A stretch of DNA of 64,000 nt from JALZVT01 sp964519335 (lineage in GTDB: Bacteria > Pseudomonadota > Gammaproteobacteria > Pseudomonadales > Azotimanducaceae), in NCBI GenBank assembly GCA_964519335.1, contig CAZFIA010000003.1:19931-83930 (forward strand). Direction: 5' to 3'. The position numbers and the translations under genes are program-made. Of the stretch, positions 54,086 through 62,909 are shown in pieces; position 1 is the first letter of the stretch, and each line of letters opens with the position of its first letter. The notes below the pieces were generated by a model, which was given only the letters and a program-made list of their open reading frames with translations, was not told the origin of the DNA and ran no database searches.

Positions 54086-56409
54086 TAAATGGCTTCCAGA
54101 CGAGCGGGCACTGATTTGTGCCAGGGCGTACCTGCGAACTTGTCGCGATCCAGGCGTGAGGTGAGTTCATTCGGGGCAAGGCCGAAAACCTGCTCGCCGT
54201 TTTCTTCTTCTGAGTTGAGGGGATAGATCAGACCTGTTCCGTTTGGTAGTGCGACGTGGCCTTCTTGCATGCGCTCGTTTATTTCTACAACTGCTTCTGC
54301 AACGCCGGTAGCAGTAGTGACCCGGGCCGTAGCGCCGTCGCCGAGGTTCAGTCGCCGAGCGTCTTTAGGGCTAATGCGCAGCGCGCCCTCTCGGTCTTTG
54401 CGCTTCCAGTCTGGATCGCGAATTATGGTGTTGGCTGTAAACGCACGGCGCTCGCCCGCAGAAAGCAGAAATGGAAAATCCTTTGGTGCGCAAAAAGGTT
54501 CTTCTGCTGAAAGTACTTCCAACTCCTCGAGCATCTCTGGTTGGTTAAGTTTGATTTTTCCGTCTGCTGTGTTGATCCGCCCCCAAACGTCATCCCAGCC
54601 TTCGGTTGAAAATACTGCACCGGATTTACTTTCTAGAATATGTTCAAACAGAGCATCTCCCAGGTCTTCGTTGGTACTTGCAGCCAACTTCTCAGAGCTT
54701 GCACGCACCGCGTCGGGTGAGGTCATTGCAAATTTCTGCATAACCGCCCAGAGGGGGGCGGCGGGGGCGAGGTTGTCGCCGATGTGAGCCCCCAGCGTTC
54801 GATACAATAGCGCAGGAGCGACAGCCATGAGTTGCGGCTGGGCAGCAAGACCCGCCATTACAGCCACGCGAAACTCGGTCCTACCTAGTTTAAGTGCGGC
54901 GTTCAGCTCATCGATACGTTCTTGAGGTAAGGCGCCGAGTTTTTCTGCAAGTCGGGCGTGTATCTCGGCTTCGGTAAGTACCCCCTCAGGGGCATCAAAC
55001 AGGGGCTGGCGAAGCTGGTAGAAGTTGTTGGGGAATTCGAAGTTAAAGAACGTAGCCTCGGCCTTTTCGTATTGGGTGGACGTCGGTAGTACGTAGTCGG
55101 CCTCCCGGGCTGTCTCGGTCATCGCGACATCTATTACAACCGTGCAATCGAGAGCGCGCATGGCCTCTCTGAATCGCGAGCTTTCTGCCAGCGAATGTAC
55201 GGGATTGTTTGCCTCTACGATCATTGCCCTGAACCGATCTGGGTGGTCGGTGAGTATTTCGTCGGTAATAAGGTTGCACGGCATTAAGCCGCCGATTATC
55301 GGGGAGTTGGTAACGGGCGTCTTGCCATGCAAACGGCCGTTCCCAAAATTTCCTAGTGTATTGGGTATGTAGTGCGTTCCGCTGCGTCCGAAGTTTCCGG
55401 TTGGTAGCCAGAGCAGGCGCTGCAAATAGCTAATGAGCGTGGAATGGCGATTCATTTGTACGCCCAGATCCTCAAACACCGCGACGCTCTTTGCCTCTGC
55501 AATTGTGCGAGCTGTGGCGCGAATCGTTTCTTCGGGGATACCACAAAGTTCTGCGTGGCGCTTTACATCAACTTTTTTGAGTGCCGTGCGCACGTCATCT
55601 ATGCCGTCGATGTGGGCCTCGATAAACGCCTCGTCAAAAAGTTGCTCTTCAACCATGACGGCCACTAAAGCGGCGAGCAACCAGGCATCGCTTGCGGGTT
55701 TTACCGCCAGATGAATGTCAGCCAGATCAGCGCTTTCGGTCCGAGCAGGGTCGATGATGATAAGCGTTCGGTTGGGATCCTTGGATATGTCGCGCAGTGT
55801 TGCGCGGGCTTGCGCTATACCGTGGGATTGCCACGGATTCTTGCCGATGAAGATCGCTACTTGAGCATTTTCGAAATCGCCGTGTGCCCAGTTTCCAAGC
55901 ATGTGATCGCTTACCCAAAACTCACCGGTCTTTTCTTGTGCCAGCGCGTTCGAGCGGTATTTTGCGCCCAGGGCGCCCAACGTACTTTGCGCATGTACAC
56001 CAGGCATGTGATTACCCTGGCCGCCACCGCCGTAGTAGAAGATTTTCTCGCCGCCGTGACTGTCTCGTACGGCGCCTAGCTTGTCGGCTATTTCGGTGAG
56101 CGCGGTATCCCAGTCTATTGGGTCGTATCCGCCGCTTGCATTTCTTCGCATCGGCGAGAGCAGTCGATCTGCGCGGTTTTGATAATGATTCAGTCGCGAT
56201 GCCTTGTTGCAGAGATAGCCTTTGCTGCTCGGGTGTGCCTTGTCGCCACGAGTACGTACAATCTGTTCATTGTTCTCGCCGCCAAGCTGCACTTCGATGC
56301 CGCAGTTGGACGCGCACAGAATGCACGCAGACTGGTGCCATTCTCCGCCTCGGCTATTCTTGCTGTTGCCGTCGGTCTCGAGCTTTTCAGTTGTTGTACT
56401 CCGACTCAT
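54085..56409 (-). CDS. Molybdopterin-dependent oxidoreductase, cytoplasmic
   Basis: 774 residues. N-terminal [4Fe-4S] ligands Cys29, Cys32, Cys36 and Cys67, then the Mo-bis-MGD domains: SKGYLCNKASRLNHYQ, DPIDWDTALTEIADKL, YYGGGGQGNHMPG, EDLGVQMNRHSTLISYLQRLLW. The C-terminal MGD-binding domain begins near LLSAGERRAFTANTIIRD. No twin-arginine signal, so cytoplasmic. Family is formate dehydrogenase/assimilatory nitrate reductase/thiosulfate reductase-like; the substrate is not evident and no electron-transfer subunit lies near. It is co-translated with MscS. Confidence 0.87.
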   Translation of the reverse strand: MSRSTTTEKLETDGNSKNSRGGEWHQSACILCASNCGIEVQLGGENNEQIVRTRGDKAHPSSKGYLCNKASRLNHYQNRADRLLSPMRRNASGGYDPIDWDTALTEIADKLGAVRDSHGGEKIFYYGGGGQGNHMPGVHAQSTLGALGAKYRSNALAQEKTGEFWVSDHMLGNWAHGDFENAQVAIFIGKNPWQSHGIAQARATLRDISKDPNRTLIIIDPARTESADLADIHLAVKPASDAWLLAALVAVMVEEQLFDEAFIEAHIDGIDDVRTALKKVDVKRHAELCGIPEETIRATARTIAEAKSVAVFEDLGVQMNRHSTLISYLQRLLWLPTGNFGRSGTHYIPNTLGNFGNGRLHGKTPVTNSPIIGGLMPCNLITDEILTDHPDRFRAMIVEANNPVHSLAESSRFREAMRALDCTVVIDVAMTETAREADYVLPTSTQYEKAEATFFNFEFPNNFYQLRQPLFDAPEGVLTEAEIHARLAEKLGALPQERIDELNAALKLGRTEFRVAVMAGLAAQPQLMAVAPALLYRTLGAHIGDNLAPAAPLWAVMQKFAMTSPDAVRASSEKLAASTNEDLGDALFEHILESKSGAVFSTEGWDDVWGRINTADGKIKLNQPEMLEELEVLSAEEPFCAPKDFPFLLSAGERRAFTANTIIRDPDWKRKDREGALRISPKDARRLNLGDGATARVTTATGVAEAVVEINERMQEGHVALPNGTGLIYPLNSEEENGEQVFGLAPNELTSRLDRDKFAGTPWHKSVPARLEAI

Positions 56410-56497
56410 AGCGTTGACTCCGATTTTCCGCCGAATATTCGGAGAGTATAGACCAGCCCTAATTGCTGTACGGTCATTTATATGGGCTACGTATCAG

Positions 56498-57646
56498 TTA
56501 TGGAGACGTATCGAGCTGGTCAGATAGGTCGACGTTCATTTCGCGTAACAGATCCATTCCTAGTAACCCGTCCCAATTGGCTGGTGGGTTGTCCAGACCG
56601 AGTACTACCGAATCGAGAAACAACGTCTGCTCAACAATCAGCTCCGGAACCTCGTATAGCTGTGCGGTTATTTGTCCAGCGGCGGTTAGTACCTGTGCGG
56701 TTCTGTTGAGGGGCCTTCCGCCTAGACGCTGCAAGACGTTTGTCGCCAATGCAGTCTTGGTGGCTCCTGTATCCACCAATAGCTCGATGGGAGAGGAGTT
56801 GAGCGTTGCGTTTGCGACTAGTGCGCTACCTTCGGTACGAAAACGTATTGGCTCTGCACTTGCCAGCAGCAGGCTCGCTCGAAGGTCATTTATCTCTTGC
56901 TGCGACACGCCCGCTTCGGTCCCAGTAACTGCAAGCGTATTGAGCGCCCTGTCTGAGTCTCCGCTGCGAGCTTGCGCCATAGCCAGGAATAGCCGGGCAC
57001 GGTCGTTGTTGGGTGCACGGAGCAATAGGGATTCGTAATAATCGGTTAGTCCCAACCAGTCTTCGATTGCCGCGTGTTCTTCAAACAGCTTACCGAAGAT
57101 GTCTGCTTGCAGACGTTGGATATCTAGGAGCTGTTCGTTGGACTCCGGGAATTCGGCTGCTGCTAGCAACGGTTCTATCGCTTCTCGAAGCAATCCTGCC
57201 CGCTGATAGTAGGTAGATTCTATGAGCAGGCCGGTGCCGTCTCGCGGTATCGCCAGATTATAGTAGTTGATGGTGTCTTCGAACCTGGCGGCTTCCGAAG
57301 AATTGAGTTCGAGCTGCAGATCTCTGAGCAGGTGTATGCGTTGGTTCGATATTATTCGATCGTCGGTTTGCGCAGCCAACAAATCGATTCTACCAATTAG
57401 AATAGTTGCGCGTTCTTCGGCTGTTAGGTTGTATCGATCCTGCGGCAGACCTTCTGGTACGTTGAGAGCTTGGGTTGATGTTGGCTCGGAATCTGTATTG
57501 GTTGCAGGATTCGAATCAGTATTCGATAGAGTAACTGGAGGTAGCTGATAGCGATTAGTATCAACGCTGTTGCCGAGTAAAAACCCCAGCCACATTGACA
57601 AGCCGATGAGCGAAAGTAGAGCTAGCAGTCTTGTCCATGAAGTCAT
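56498..57646 (-). CDS. Membrane-anchored protein with TPR-like and retropepsin-like domains
   Basis: 382 residues from the ATG at 57646. One N-terminal membrane helix (LLALLSLIGLSMWLGFLLG), a Ser/Thr/Asn-rich spacer, then helical hairpins of TPR type (around 110-260, for example DYYESLLLRAPNNDRARLFLAMAQARSGDSDRAL). The C-terminal aspartic-protease domain has VDTGATKTAL (291-300) and WDGLLGMDLL as the flap/second motif, so it should dimerise. Its substrate is unknown. It follows the coiled-coil gene by 40 bp. Confidence 0.8.
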   Translation of the reverse strand: MTSWTRLLALLSLIGLSMWLGFLLGNSVDTNRYQLPPVTLSNTDSNPATNTDSEPTSTQALNVPEGLPQDRYNLTAEERATILIGRIDLLAAQTDDRIISNQRIHLLRDLQLELNSSEAARFEDTINYYNLAIPRDGTGLLIESTYYQRAGLLREAIEPLLAAAEFPESNEQLLDIQRLQADIFGKLFEEHAAIEDWLGLTDYYESLLLRAPNNDRARLFLAMAQARSGDSDRALNTLAVTGTEAGVSQQEINDLRASLLLASAEPIRFRTEGSALVANATLNSSPIELLVDTGATKTALATNVLQRLGGRPLNRTAQVLTAAGQITAQLYEVPELIVEQTLFLDSVVLGLDNPPANWDGLLGMDLLREMNVDLSDQLDTSP

Positions 57647-57686
57647 TGCTTGTCGGTCTGGTTCTAGATTTGGGCTTTCTCCTAAT

Positions 57687-59021
57687 CTAGAGGTGCTTGA
57701 GCCGATCGGCAAGTCTGCCCAGCAACTGAGCAAGGTCTTTGTGGCTCACTTTTGACTGGTTGAGCTCGTGGATGGCCGAGTTGAGCTGTTTTTCCATTTC
57801 TGAACGGTGCGCGTTTAGCGTGTTGCGCTGCTGCTCAGTTTGCGACTTCAATTCGCCGTTTAGCTCTTTGGTGTTTGCGAGCAAGATGTCGCGCAGCTCA
57901 CCGAGTCCACTGTTCTGTTTTTCGTTGAAGCTACGGACCCGTTCATCGATCAAGTTACCTAGCTGGGCACGCAGGTTGCTGACAGTGCTTTCTGATTCAG
58001 CCACCAGTCCCGCAGACTGGTTGGTGAGCTGTTTGCTAAGCCGAGCTTCTATTGACGCAATAGAGGTCTCCAGTCGGCCGCTTAGATCATCTAGTACCTT
58101 ATCGGTGCGAGCGTTTGCCTCTGCCAGCTCTTTCTTGAGATAGGCACGATCGGACTCGCGATCTGCTTCGAATTTGGCTTGCAAGTTGCTCAAGTTGCTA
58201 AGCGTATTGGTTAGCCTTTCTTCAAATACGTTTATTCGCTCGTTATGTTCTTGCACGCGAGCTTCGGTAGTTTCCGCAACAACGGCCCATTGCTGTTGGT
58301 CTGATCCTTCTGTGCGTACTTCGACGCTGTTTAGAATCGACTGTTCCAGCTGGCTAACGTATTTGGTGAGATTGTCGAGGCGAGCGTCCATGTCCTGGCG
58401 CAAGCTGTTGATGCCCGCTTGGGTGCGCTGGTCAACCGCATCTACCTGGTCTCGTTGATTTTTGTAACTGTCGCCAAGGAGCAGCGAACGCAGTTTACTT
58501 AGTTCGCTTGCCTCTGATGTACTTTCAGGTTGTTGGGTAGACATCTGTGCGTACGCTGGTTGTGGATCTGCAGCGGTTGGTGATGGAGCCGGTACAGCAG
58601 ATGGAGTCGGTGGAGTCGGTGGAGTCGGTGTAAGCGGCGGCATACTGCGAGTCACTAGATTCCCCGCCATAGTGTCGCTCTTGGGAGCGGGTGCTTTTGA
58701 TTCGAGCGCAGTGCTACGCTTTAGCTCCTCGTTGTGAGCTTGAGACATGGCGGCAGCGAACTTTTCGGGATTGGAGTCCGTATTTTCGGCATAAGATGCC
58801 GACGGCTGCTTCCCCGCGTTGCCTGGTTTAGTCGTGCCTGGATTAGATGTACCTGCTGTAGCAGGTGCAGAGGTGGTAGCAGGTGCAGAGGTGGTAGCAG
58901 GTTCAGAGGTGACATTGTCTGTGGCTGGTTCCGTCGCTGGGCGCGCAGATTCCGACTGGCTGTTGCGGTTAGGCAATTCCAGTTTACGGCGGGCGCGAGC
59001 TTTGAAGGTTTCCAGGTTCAT
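57687..59021 (-). CDS. Coiled-coil protein with Pro/Thr/Ala-rich N-terminus
   Basis: 444 residues. Residues 20-160 are low complexity, with ATTSAP repeats (about 42-52) and PPTPPTPS near 130. From about 180 to the end it is one long heptad-rich coiled coil (AGINSLRQDMDARLDNLTKYVSQLEQ, LSNLSNLQAKFEADRE, HRSEMEKQLNSAIHELNQ). No signal peptide or membrane helix. No family recognised. Genes before and after suggest it works with the ExeA-like ATPase and the membrane retropepsin. Confidence 0.7.
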   Translation of the reverse strand: MNLETFKARARRKLELPNRNSQSESARPATEPATDNVTSEPATTSAPATTSAPATAGTSNPGTTKPGNAGKQPSASYAENTDSNPEKFAAAMSQAHNEELKRSTALESKAPAPKSDTMAGNLVTRSMPPLTPTPPTPPTPSAVPAPSPTAADPQPAYAQMSTQQPESTSEASELSKLRSLLLGDSYKNQRDQVDAVDQRTQAGINSLRQDMDARLDNLTKYVSQLEQSILNSVEVRTEGSDQQQWAVVAETTEARVQEHNERINVFEERLTNTLSNLSNLQAKFEADRESDRAYLKKELAEANARTDKVLDDLSGRLETSIASIEARLSKQLTNQSAGLVAESESTVSNLRAQLGNLIDERVRSFNEKQNSGLGELRDILLANTKELNGELKSQTEQQRNTLNAHRSEMEKQLNSAIHELNQSKVSHKDLAQLLGRLADRLKHL

Positions 59022-59203
59022 TCAGTGAGGGTCCGCTACTTTTCAGAAGTGTCGATCTAGACGAAATTCGAGACGATGGTAACAAAATTGCCTAGATCAT
59101 TGGTTCTGGGTTTTGGTAAACAATGTTCGCCTCTTGTTAGCTTATGGGCGGCGGCTAGTACAGTTGTTAAGCCCGCGTCTGAGTGTTTAGTTTACCGGCT
59201 CTT

Positions 59204-59240
59204 GTTGGGGGATAAAGTTGGGGGATAAAGTTGGGGGCAC
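59204..59240. repeat. 13-bp tandem repeat, about 2.6 copies
   Basis: GTTGGGGGATAAA at 59204-59216 and 59217-59229, then a partial GTTGGGGG. It sits in the 218-bp gap between the ATPase gene end and the coiled-coil gene start, which otherwise shows nothing recognisable. Confidence 0.7.
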
Positions 59241-60175
59241 TAGAGGGCGCTTCGCCGTTTCACACCGTCTTTGGGCCTGGGCACAATGGGTGAATAACTA
59301 AGATCCAGGTCTTGGCTGACTCTAACTACGTCTGCCATTGTTATATCTTGGCCGCCGCGTAAATAGGCTTGCAACAGCAACGCATCCGCGATGCTGTTGA
59401 TCAATCGGGGGTAGCCGCTGGACAGAGAAAAGATTCGAATCATAACTGCCCGCCCAAATAATGGCTGATCGGAGCCTGCAAGCAAACACCGATGGGTAAT
59501 GTAGCGCTGGGTGGCCGCGAGACTTAACGCAGGTAGTTCGCAGCGCATGCCGATTCGTTGCTTCAGGTTAGCAAGTGAAGGGGCATTAAGTCGGGTGCTT
59601 AAGCTTCGCTGTCCGACTAAGATAAATTGCACTGCACGTCCTTCGTGGCTATCCATATTTGACCAGCATCGAAGTGTTTCTAGTGCAGAGTCGCTTAGCC
59701 TTTGCGCTTCGTCGACAACGATGGTTGGGTGGCGGCGATCAGATCGGGCCTTGCGAACGTAGTCGCGAAATTTCGCGTTCTTCTCAGAGTTTGAAGTTGT
59801 AGCCTCTACGCTAAGATCCTGTTGAGTCAGATTTTTTGTTGTTTTTTGCTGGTTTAGCTGATTTTTCTGCGCTGCAGCCAACGCCAGGGCACTTAGCTGT
59901 TCTGAGTTTGGATCATTGGGGTTCAGATCCTCAGGATGTATTACCAGAAAGTCGCAGTGTTCTGCGGTTAGATCCATCAGCGTTTGCAACATCAGTGTTT
60001 TGCCGGTGCCCGGTGCGCCGGTTATTAACAGGAAGCTCTTGCGGCCGAGTAGTGCGCGGTAAAGCTTATCGAGTGCCTGCTCGTGGCCTGACGACAACAC
60101 AAAGAGAGAGGTGTCAGATTCGATGCTAAACGGCGCATGCGCAAGCCCGTAGTGCAGGTGGTAGTCCTGAGGCAT
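59240..60175 (-). CDS. ExeA/GspA-like AAA+ ATPase
   Basis: 311 residues from the ATG at 60175; an ATG at 60208 is the alternative. ExeA-like start (YGLAHAPFSIESDTSLFVLSSGHEQALDKLYRALLGRKSFLLI), Walker A GAPGTGKT at 53-60, Walker B TIVVDEAQ at 151-158, then GQRSL, the arginine-rich sensor NLKQRIGMRCELPALS and a C-terminal lid (LINSIADALLLQAYL). An acidic/Gln-rich insert (about 85-135) is unusual. No peptidoglycan-binding domain, unlike GspA. The frame runs upstream through tRNA-Leu, which is not coding. Confidence 0.82.
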   Translation of the reverse strand: MPQDYHLHYGLAHAPFSIESDTSLFVLSSGHEQALDKLYRALLGRKSFLLITGAPGTGKTLMLQTLMDLTAEHCDFLVIHPEDLNPNDPNSEQLSALALAAAQKNQLNQQKTTKNLTQQDLSVEATTSNSEKNAKFRDYVRKARSDRRHPTIVVDEAQRLSDSALETLRCWSNMDSHEGRAVQFILVGQRSLSTRLNAPSLANLKQRIGMRCELPALSLAATQRYITHRCLLAGSDQPLFGRAVMIRIFSLSSGYPRLINSIADALLLQAYLRGGQDITMADVVRVSQDLDLSYSPIVPRPKDGVKRRSAL

Positions 60176-60353
60176 GGCCTGGCTTAGTAATTCTGGATCT
60201 GCTCGCATCAGGGGAGGATGCCAAAAACCATCCGCCAGAGGTTGAGAAAGGGTGGCAATTAGGTAACTAACTTGTTGGACTTTGGTGAAAATGCGGTTTG
60301 AAGTGCCCGTTCGCACTGCTGATTGCTGTAAGGTGCGGAGCTTTTGTGATGTT

Positions 60354-60401
60354 GGGGCTGAGGTGAAGTACCGCTGAGGTAAAGTGCCGCTGCGGTAAAG
60401 T
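60354..60401. repeat. 16-bp imperfect direct repeat x3 beside tRNA-Leu
   Basis: GGGGCTGAGGTGAAGT, ACCGCTGAGGTAAAGT and GCCGCTGCGGTAAAGT lie head to tail and reach the first base of the tRNA 3' end (60401). Units 2 and 3 differ at two positions. The consensus echoes the CGAGGTG of the tRNA acceptor region. Confidence 0.75.
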
Positions 60402-60487
60402 GGTGCCGAGGAGAGGACTTGAACCTCCACGCCCTTGCGAGCACTAGCACCTGAAGCTAGCGTGTCTACCAATTTCACCACCTCGGC
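60401..60487 (-). tRNA. tRNA-Leu (CAG)
   Basis: 87 nt on the minus strand including the encoded CCA (60401-60403). Acceptor arms GCCGAGG and CCTCGGC pair over 7 bp with A as discriminator. Anticodon arm CTAGC/GCTAG encloses TTCAGGT, giving anticodon CAG. T arm GGAGG/CCTCT-like with loop TTCAAGT. A long variable arm (GTGCTCGCAAGGGCG) marks it as class II. The tRNA lies before rnr as in P. aeruginosa, from memory. Confidence 0.93.
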
Positions 60488-60533
60488 ATGAAGCGGGGAA
60501 CGCACATTACTCAAGCCCATCTTTTGTGTCAAT

Positions 60534-62909
60534 TTGGTGGGCACACATTATTTTGCAGGTACGCATCTTTTGTCCAAGCGACGTGTTTCTACCGGTTCTA
60601 GCCGGCAAAACAACTCATCCAAGCCATCACGCAAGTCGCGCGACCTTGACGCAGGCACTCTGATTTCTCTAATTCGTGATGCAACATCTCAGGGTGGGGT
60701 TGTAACCTGGGCCGAGCTTCGCGCCGAGTTTCAGGACTTAAAACGGCTGCGCAATCTGGTTCGCGGGTTAGTTAGAAACGGTGAACTCGAGCAGGACCGC
60801 GCAGGCAATTACTACCTGCCTGGCGCGGCTGGATCTGGCGAGTTTTGTGTTGGACTAGTAGTTGCAGCAGGCCGGGAGATGGCGGGTCGGTTGGCGGTTC
60901 GAGTTATAGAAGCCGACGACTCTGCAGTAAAAAAGGATGATCTCCTGGCGTTACCTGAACCTGATCGCGACAAACGCGCGACGCTGTGGTTACGCGAAGG
61001 CGATCAAGTGCACTTTCTTCCGCTGCGTGCGGGGCAACCAAGTTCAAGCGATGGATCGCCGGAGCTACTTGCGGCTCAGATTATCGAAGTGTCGGAGCAT
61101 TCTCCGGTTCCGATTGTTGGCGTATTGGAGCGGGGCAAATTTGGCGCCTACATAGATAGCCTTAGCCCCAACTTTCGTGGCCGAGTGGCTTTAGACACAG
61201 TGCCTTCGGGCATTGCTGATGGTGACACTGTTGAGGTGCGAGTATCTGGCAGCGATCGCCATAGTTTGCGAGGTGATGTAACGGGTGTAGTTAGTCGTGG
61301 TGACGTTGCTGACGCAGCCGCCGTTAGTTTGATAGCAAGTCACGGTGTACCTGAAGAATGGCCGGACGATGCCCTTACTCAAGCTAGCGGCTTGCCCTCC
61401 GCTGTGCAGCCCGGGCGCTTTAACAGTCGAACCGACCTTCAAGCTCTACCTTTGGTTACCATTGACGGCGCTGATGCACGTGATTTTGACGACGCTGTGT
61501 ATGCCGAGTCCAGGCGTGGAGGTGGTTGGCGCCTTGTTGTGGCTATCGCGGATGTAGCCCATTACGTGAAGTCCGGCTCGCCGCTGGATAACGCAGCGCT
61601 CGAGCGAGGCAACAGCGTCTATCTACCAGATCGGGTGATTCCGATGTTGCCCGAGTCGTTATCCAATGGCTTGTGCTCACTGAGACCCGATGAGCCGCGA
61701 CTTTCGCTTGTGTGTGACATGAAAATCGCGAAGAGCGGTCGCATTACCGGGTTTGAATTCTACGACGCCGTTATCTGCTCATGGGCTCGGCTAACGTATT
61801 CTCAGGTCAACAGCTACTATCAGAATGGCGACGAACTGCCGGTTGCCGCCGATGGCTACGGTGATCGTGGTTCACAAGAAACCAGTGAAGGGGTTCGAGC
61901 TAATGTTGATGAGTTGCGGCGTGTTTTTGTAGCATTACAGAAAGCGCGCTCAGAGCGCGGGGCATTGGAGTTTGAAACACGCTCTGGTGTTCTACGTATT
62001 GAGGAAGGCCGGGTTGCCGAGATCATTGAAGTAACGCGCAACGATGCGCATCGTTTGATTGAAGAGGCCATGATCTCTGCGAATGTGTGTGCCGCAAAAT
62101 TTATTGGTAGCAAAGATGCGCGTGCCTTGTATCGAGTGCACGAACCCCCGCAAGCCGATAAGGCAGATGTACTGCGGGATGCTTTGGCTTATGCGGGGAT
62201 TCGGGTGCGCGATGTGCCGTCTGATCCTAAAGCACTGGCCACTCTACTCGAACCGCTAGCGGGCCGCGATGATGCGTGGCTTCTGTATTCGTTGATACTG
62301 CGCGCGATGAGCCAGGCTTGTTATCAGCCTGAAAATAAAGGTCACTTTGGGCTCGCGCTCACAGACTATATGCACTTCACTTCACCCATTCGACGCTATC
62401 CCGATCTCATTGTACATCGCGTGATTAAGGCACTAGTGCACGGAAAGCGAGCGCCTTTGCAGGCGATGGATAAATTGATTCAGACGGGCGAGCATCTAAG
62501 CACCACGGAGCGGCGCGCGGAAGATGTCGAACGTGGCGTCAGCAATTGGCTTAAATGCGACTTTGTATCCGGCAAGGTGGGTGAAAACTTCGCAGGGACC
62601 GTAGTTGGCGTCCAAGATTTTGGATTGTTTGTCGAACTTGATGGTTACTATGTGCAGGGGTTGGTGCACATTTCAAATCTGGGCGAAGACTACTTCAACT
62701 ATCAAGCGTCGAGCCAGAGTCTGGTCGGCGATCGGTCGGGTAAAACTTTTCAATTGGGTGATCAGTTTGAAGTTGTGCTTCTGGATGTGCAGGCGCCGCA
62801 AGGCAAACTCGATCTGGTGCTGGCCGAAAATAGTAGAGCGAAAAAAAAGCGTGATCGGAAAGACTCTTCTAAGCGTTCGAAAACTAAGAAGAAGCGCAAA
62901 GGACGCTAA
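60534..62909 (+). CDS. rnr: Ribonuclease R
   Basis: Up to 791 residues. The start is uncertain: TTG 60534, GTG 60537 or later codons such as TTG near 60577 fit; no ATG precedes the winged-helix domain (LISLIRDATSQGGVVTWAELR). Cold-shock domains follow, then the RNB nuclease with DGADARDFDDAVY, AIADVAHYV and HFTSPIRRYPDLIVHR. An S1 domain (FAGTVVGVQDFGLFVELDGYYVQGLVHIS) and a Lys-rich tail close it. It degrades structured RNA from the 3' end. It overlaps rlmB by one base. Confidence 0.93.
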   Translation: MVGTHYFAGTHLLSKRRVSTGSSRQNNSSKPSRKSRDLDAGTLISLIRDATSQGGVVTWAELRAEFQDLKRLRNLVRGLVRNGELEQDRAGNYYLPGAAGSGEFCVGLVVAAGREMAGRLAVRVIEADDSAVKKDDLLALPEPDRDKRATLWLREGDQVHFLPLRAGQPSSSDGSPELLAAQIIEVSEHSPVPIVGVLERGKFGAYIDSLSPNFRGRVALDTVPSGIADGDTVEVRVSGSDRHSLRGDVTGVVSRGDVADAAAVSLIASHGVPEEWPDDALTQASGLPSAVQPGRFNSRTDLQALPLVTIDGADARDFDDAVYAESRRGGGWRLVVAIADVAHYVKSGSPLDNAALERGNSVYLPDRVIPMLPESLSNGLCSLRPDEPRLSLVCDMKIAKSGRITGFEFYDAVICSWARLTYSQVNSYYQNGDELPVAADGYGDRGSQETSEGVRANVDELRRVFVALQKARSERGALEFETRSGVLRIEEGRVAEIIEVTRNDAHRLIEEAMISANVCAAKFIGSKDARALYRVHEPPQADKADVLRDALAYAGIRVRDVPSDPKALATLLEPLAGRDDAWLLYSLILRAMSQACYQPENKGHFGLALTDYMHFTSPIRRYPDLIVHRVIKALVHGKRAPLQAMDKLIQTGEHLSTTERRAEDVERGVSNWLKCDFVSGKVGENFAGTVVGVQDFGLFVELDGYYVQGLVHISNLGEDYFNYQASSQSLVGDRSGKTFQLGDQFEVVLLDVQAPQGKLDLVLAENSRAKKKRDRKDSSKRSKTKKKRKGR

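Noticed and set aside
54269..54787. 172-codon frame antisense to the molybdopterin oxidoreductase
   Set aside because: Ser/Arg/Ala-rich shadow translation without its own start signals.
34669..60400. Classical integrative island or prophage
   Set aside because: No integrase, excisionase, phage or conjugation gene and no direct copy of the tRNA end was found at the purA side.
60209..60544. N-terminal extension of the ExeA-like ATPase reading frame through tRNA-Leu
   Set aside because: The peptide EVVKLVDTLASGASARKGVE is the well-known conceptual translation of a tRNA-Leu gene; the protein starts after it.
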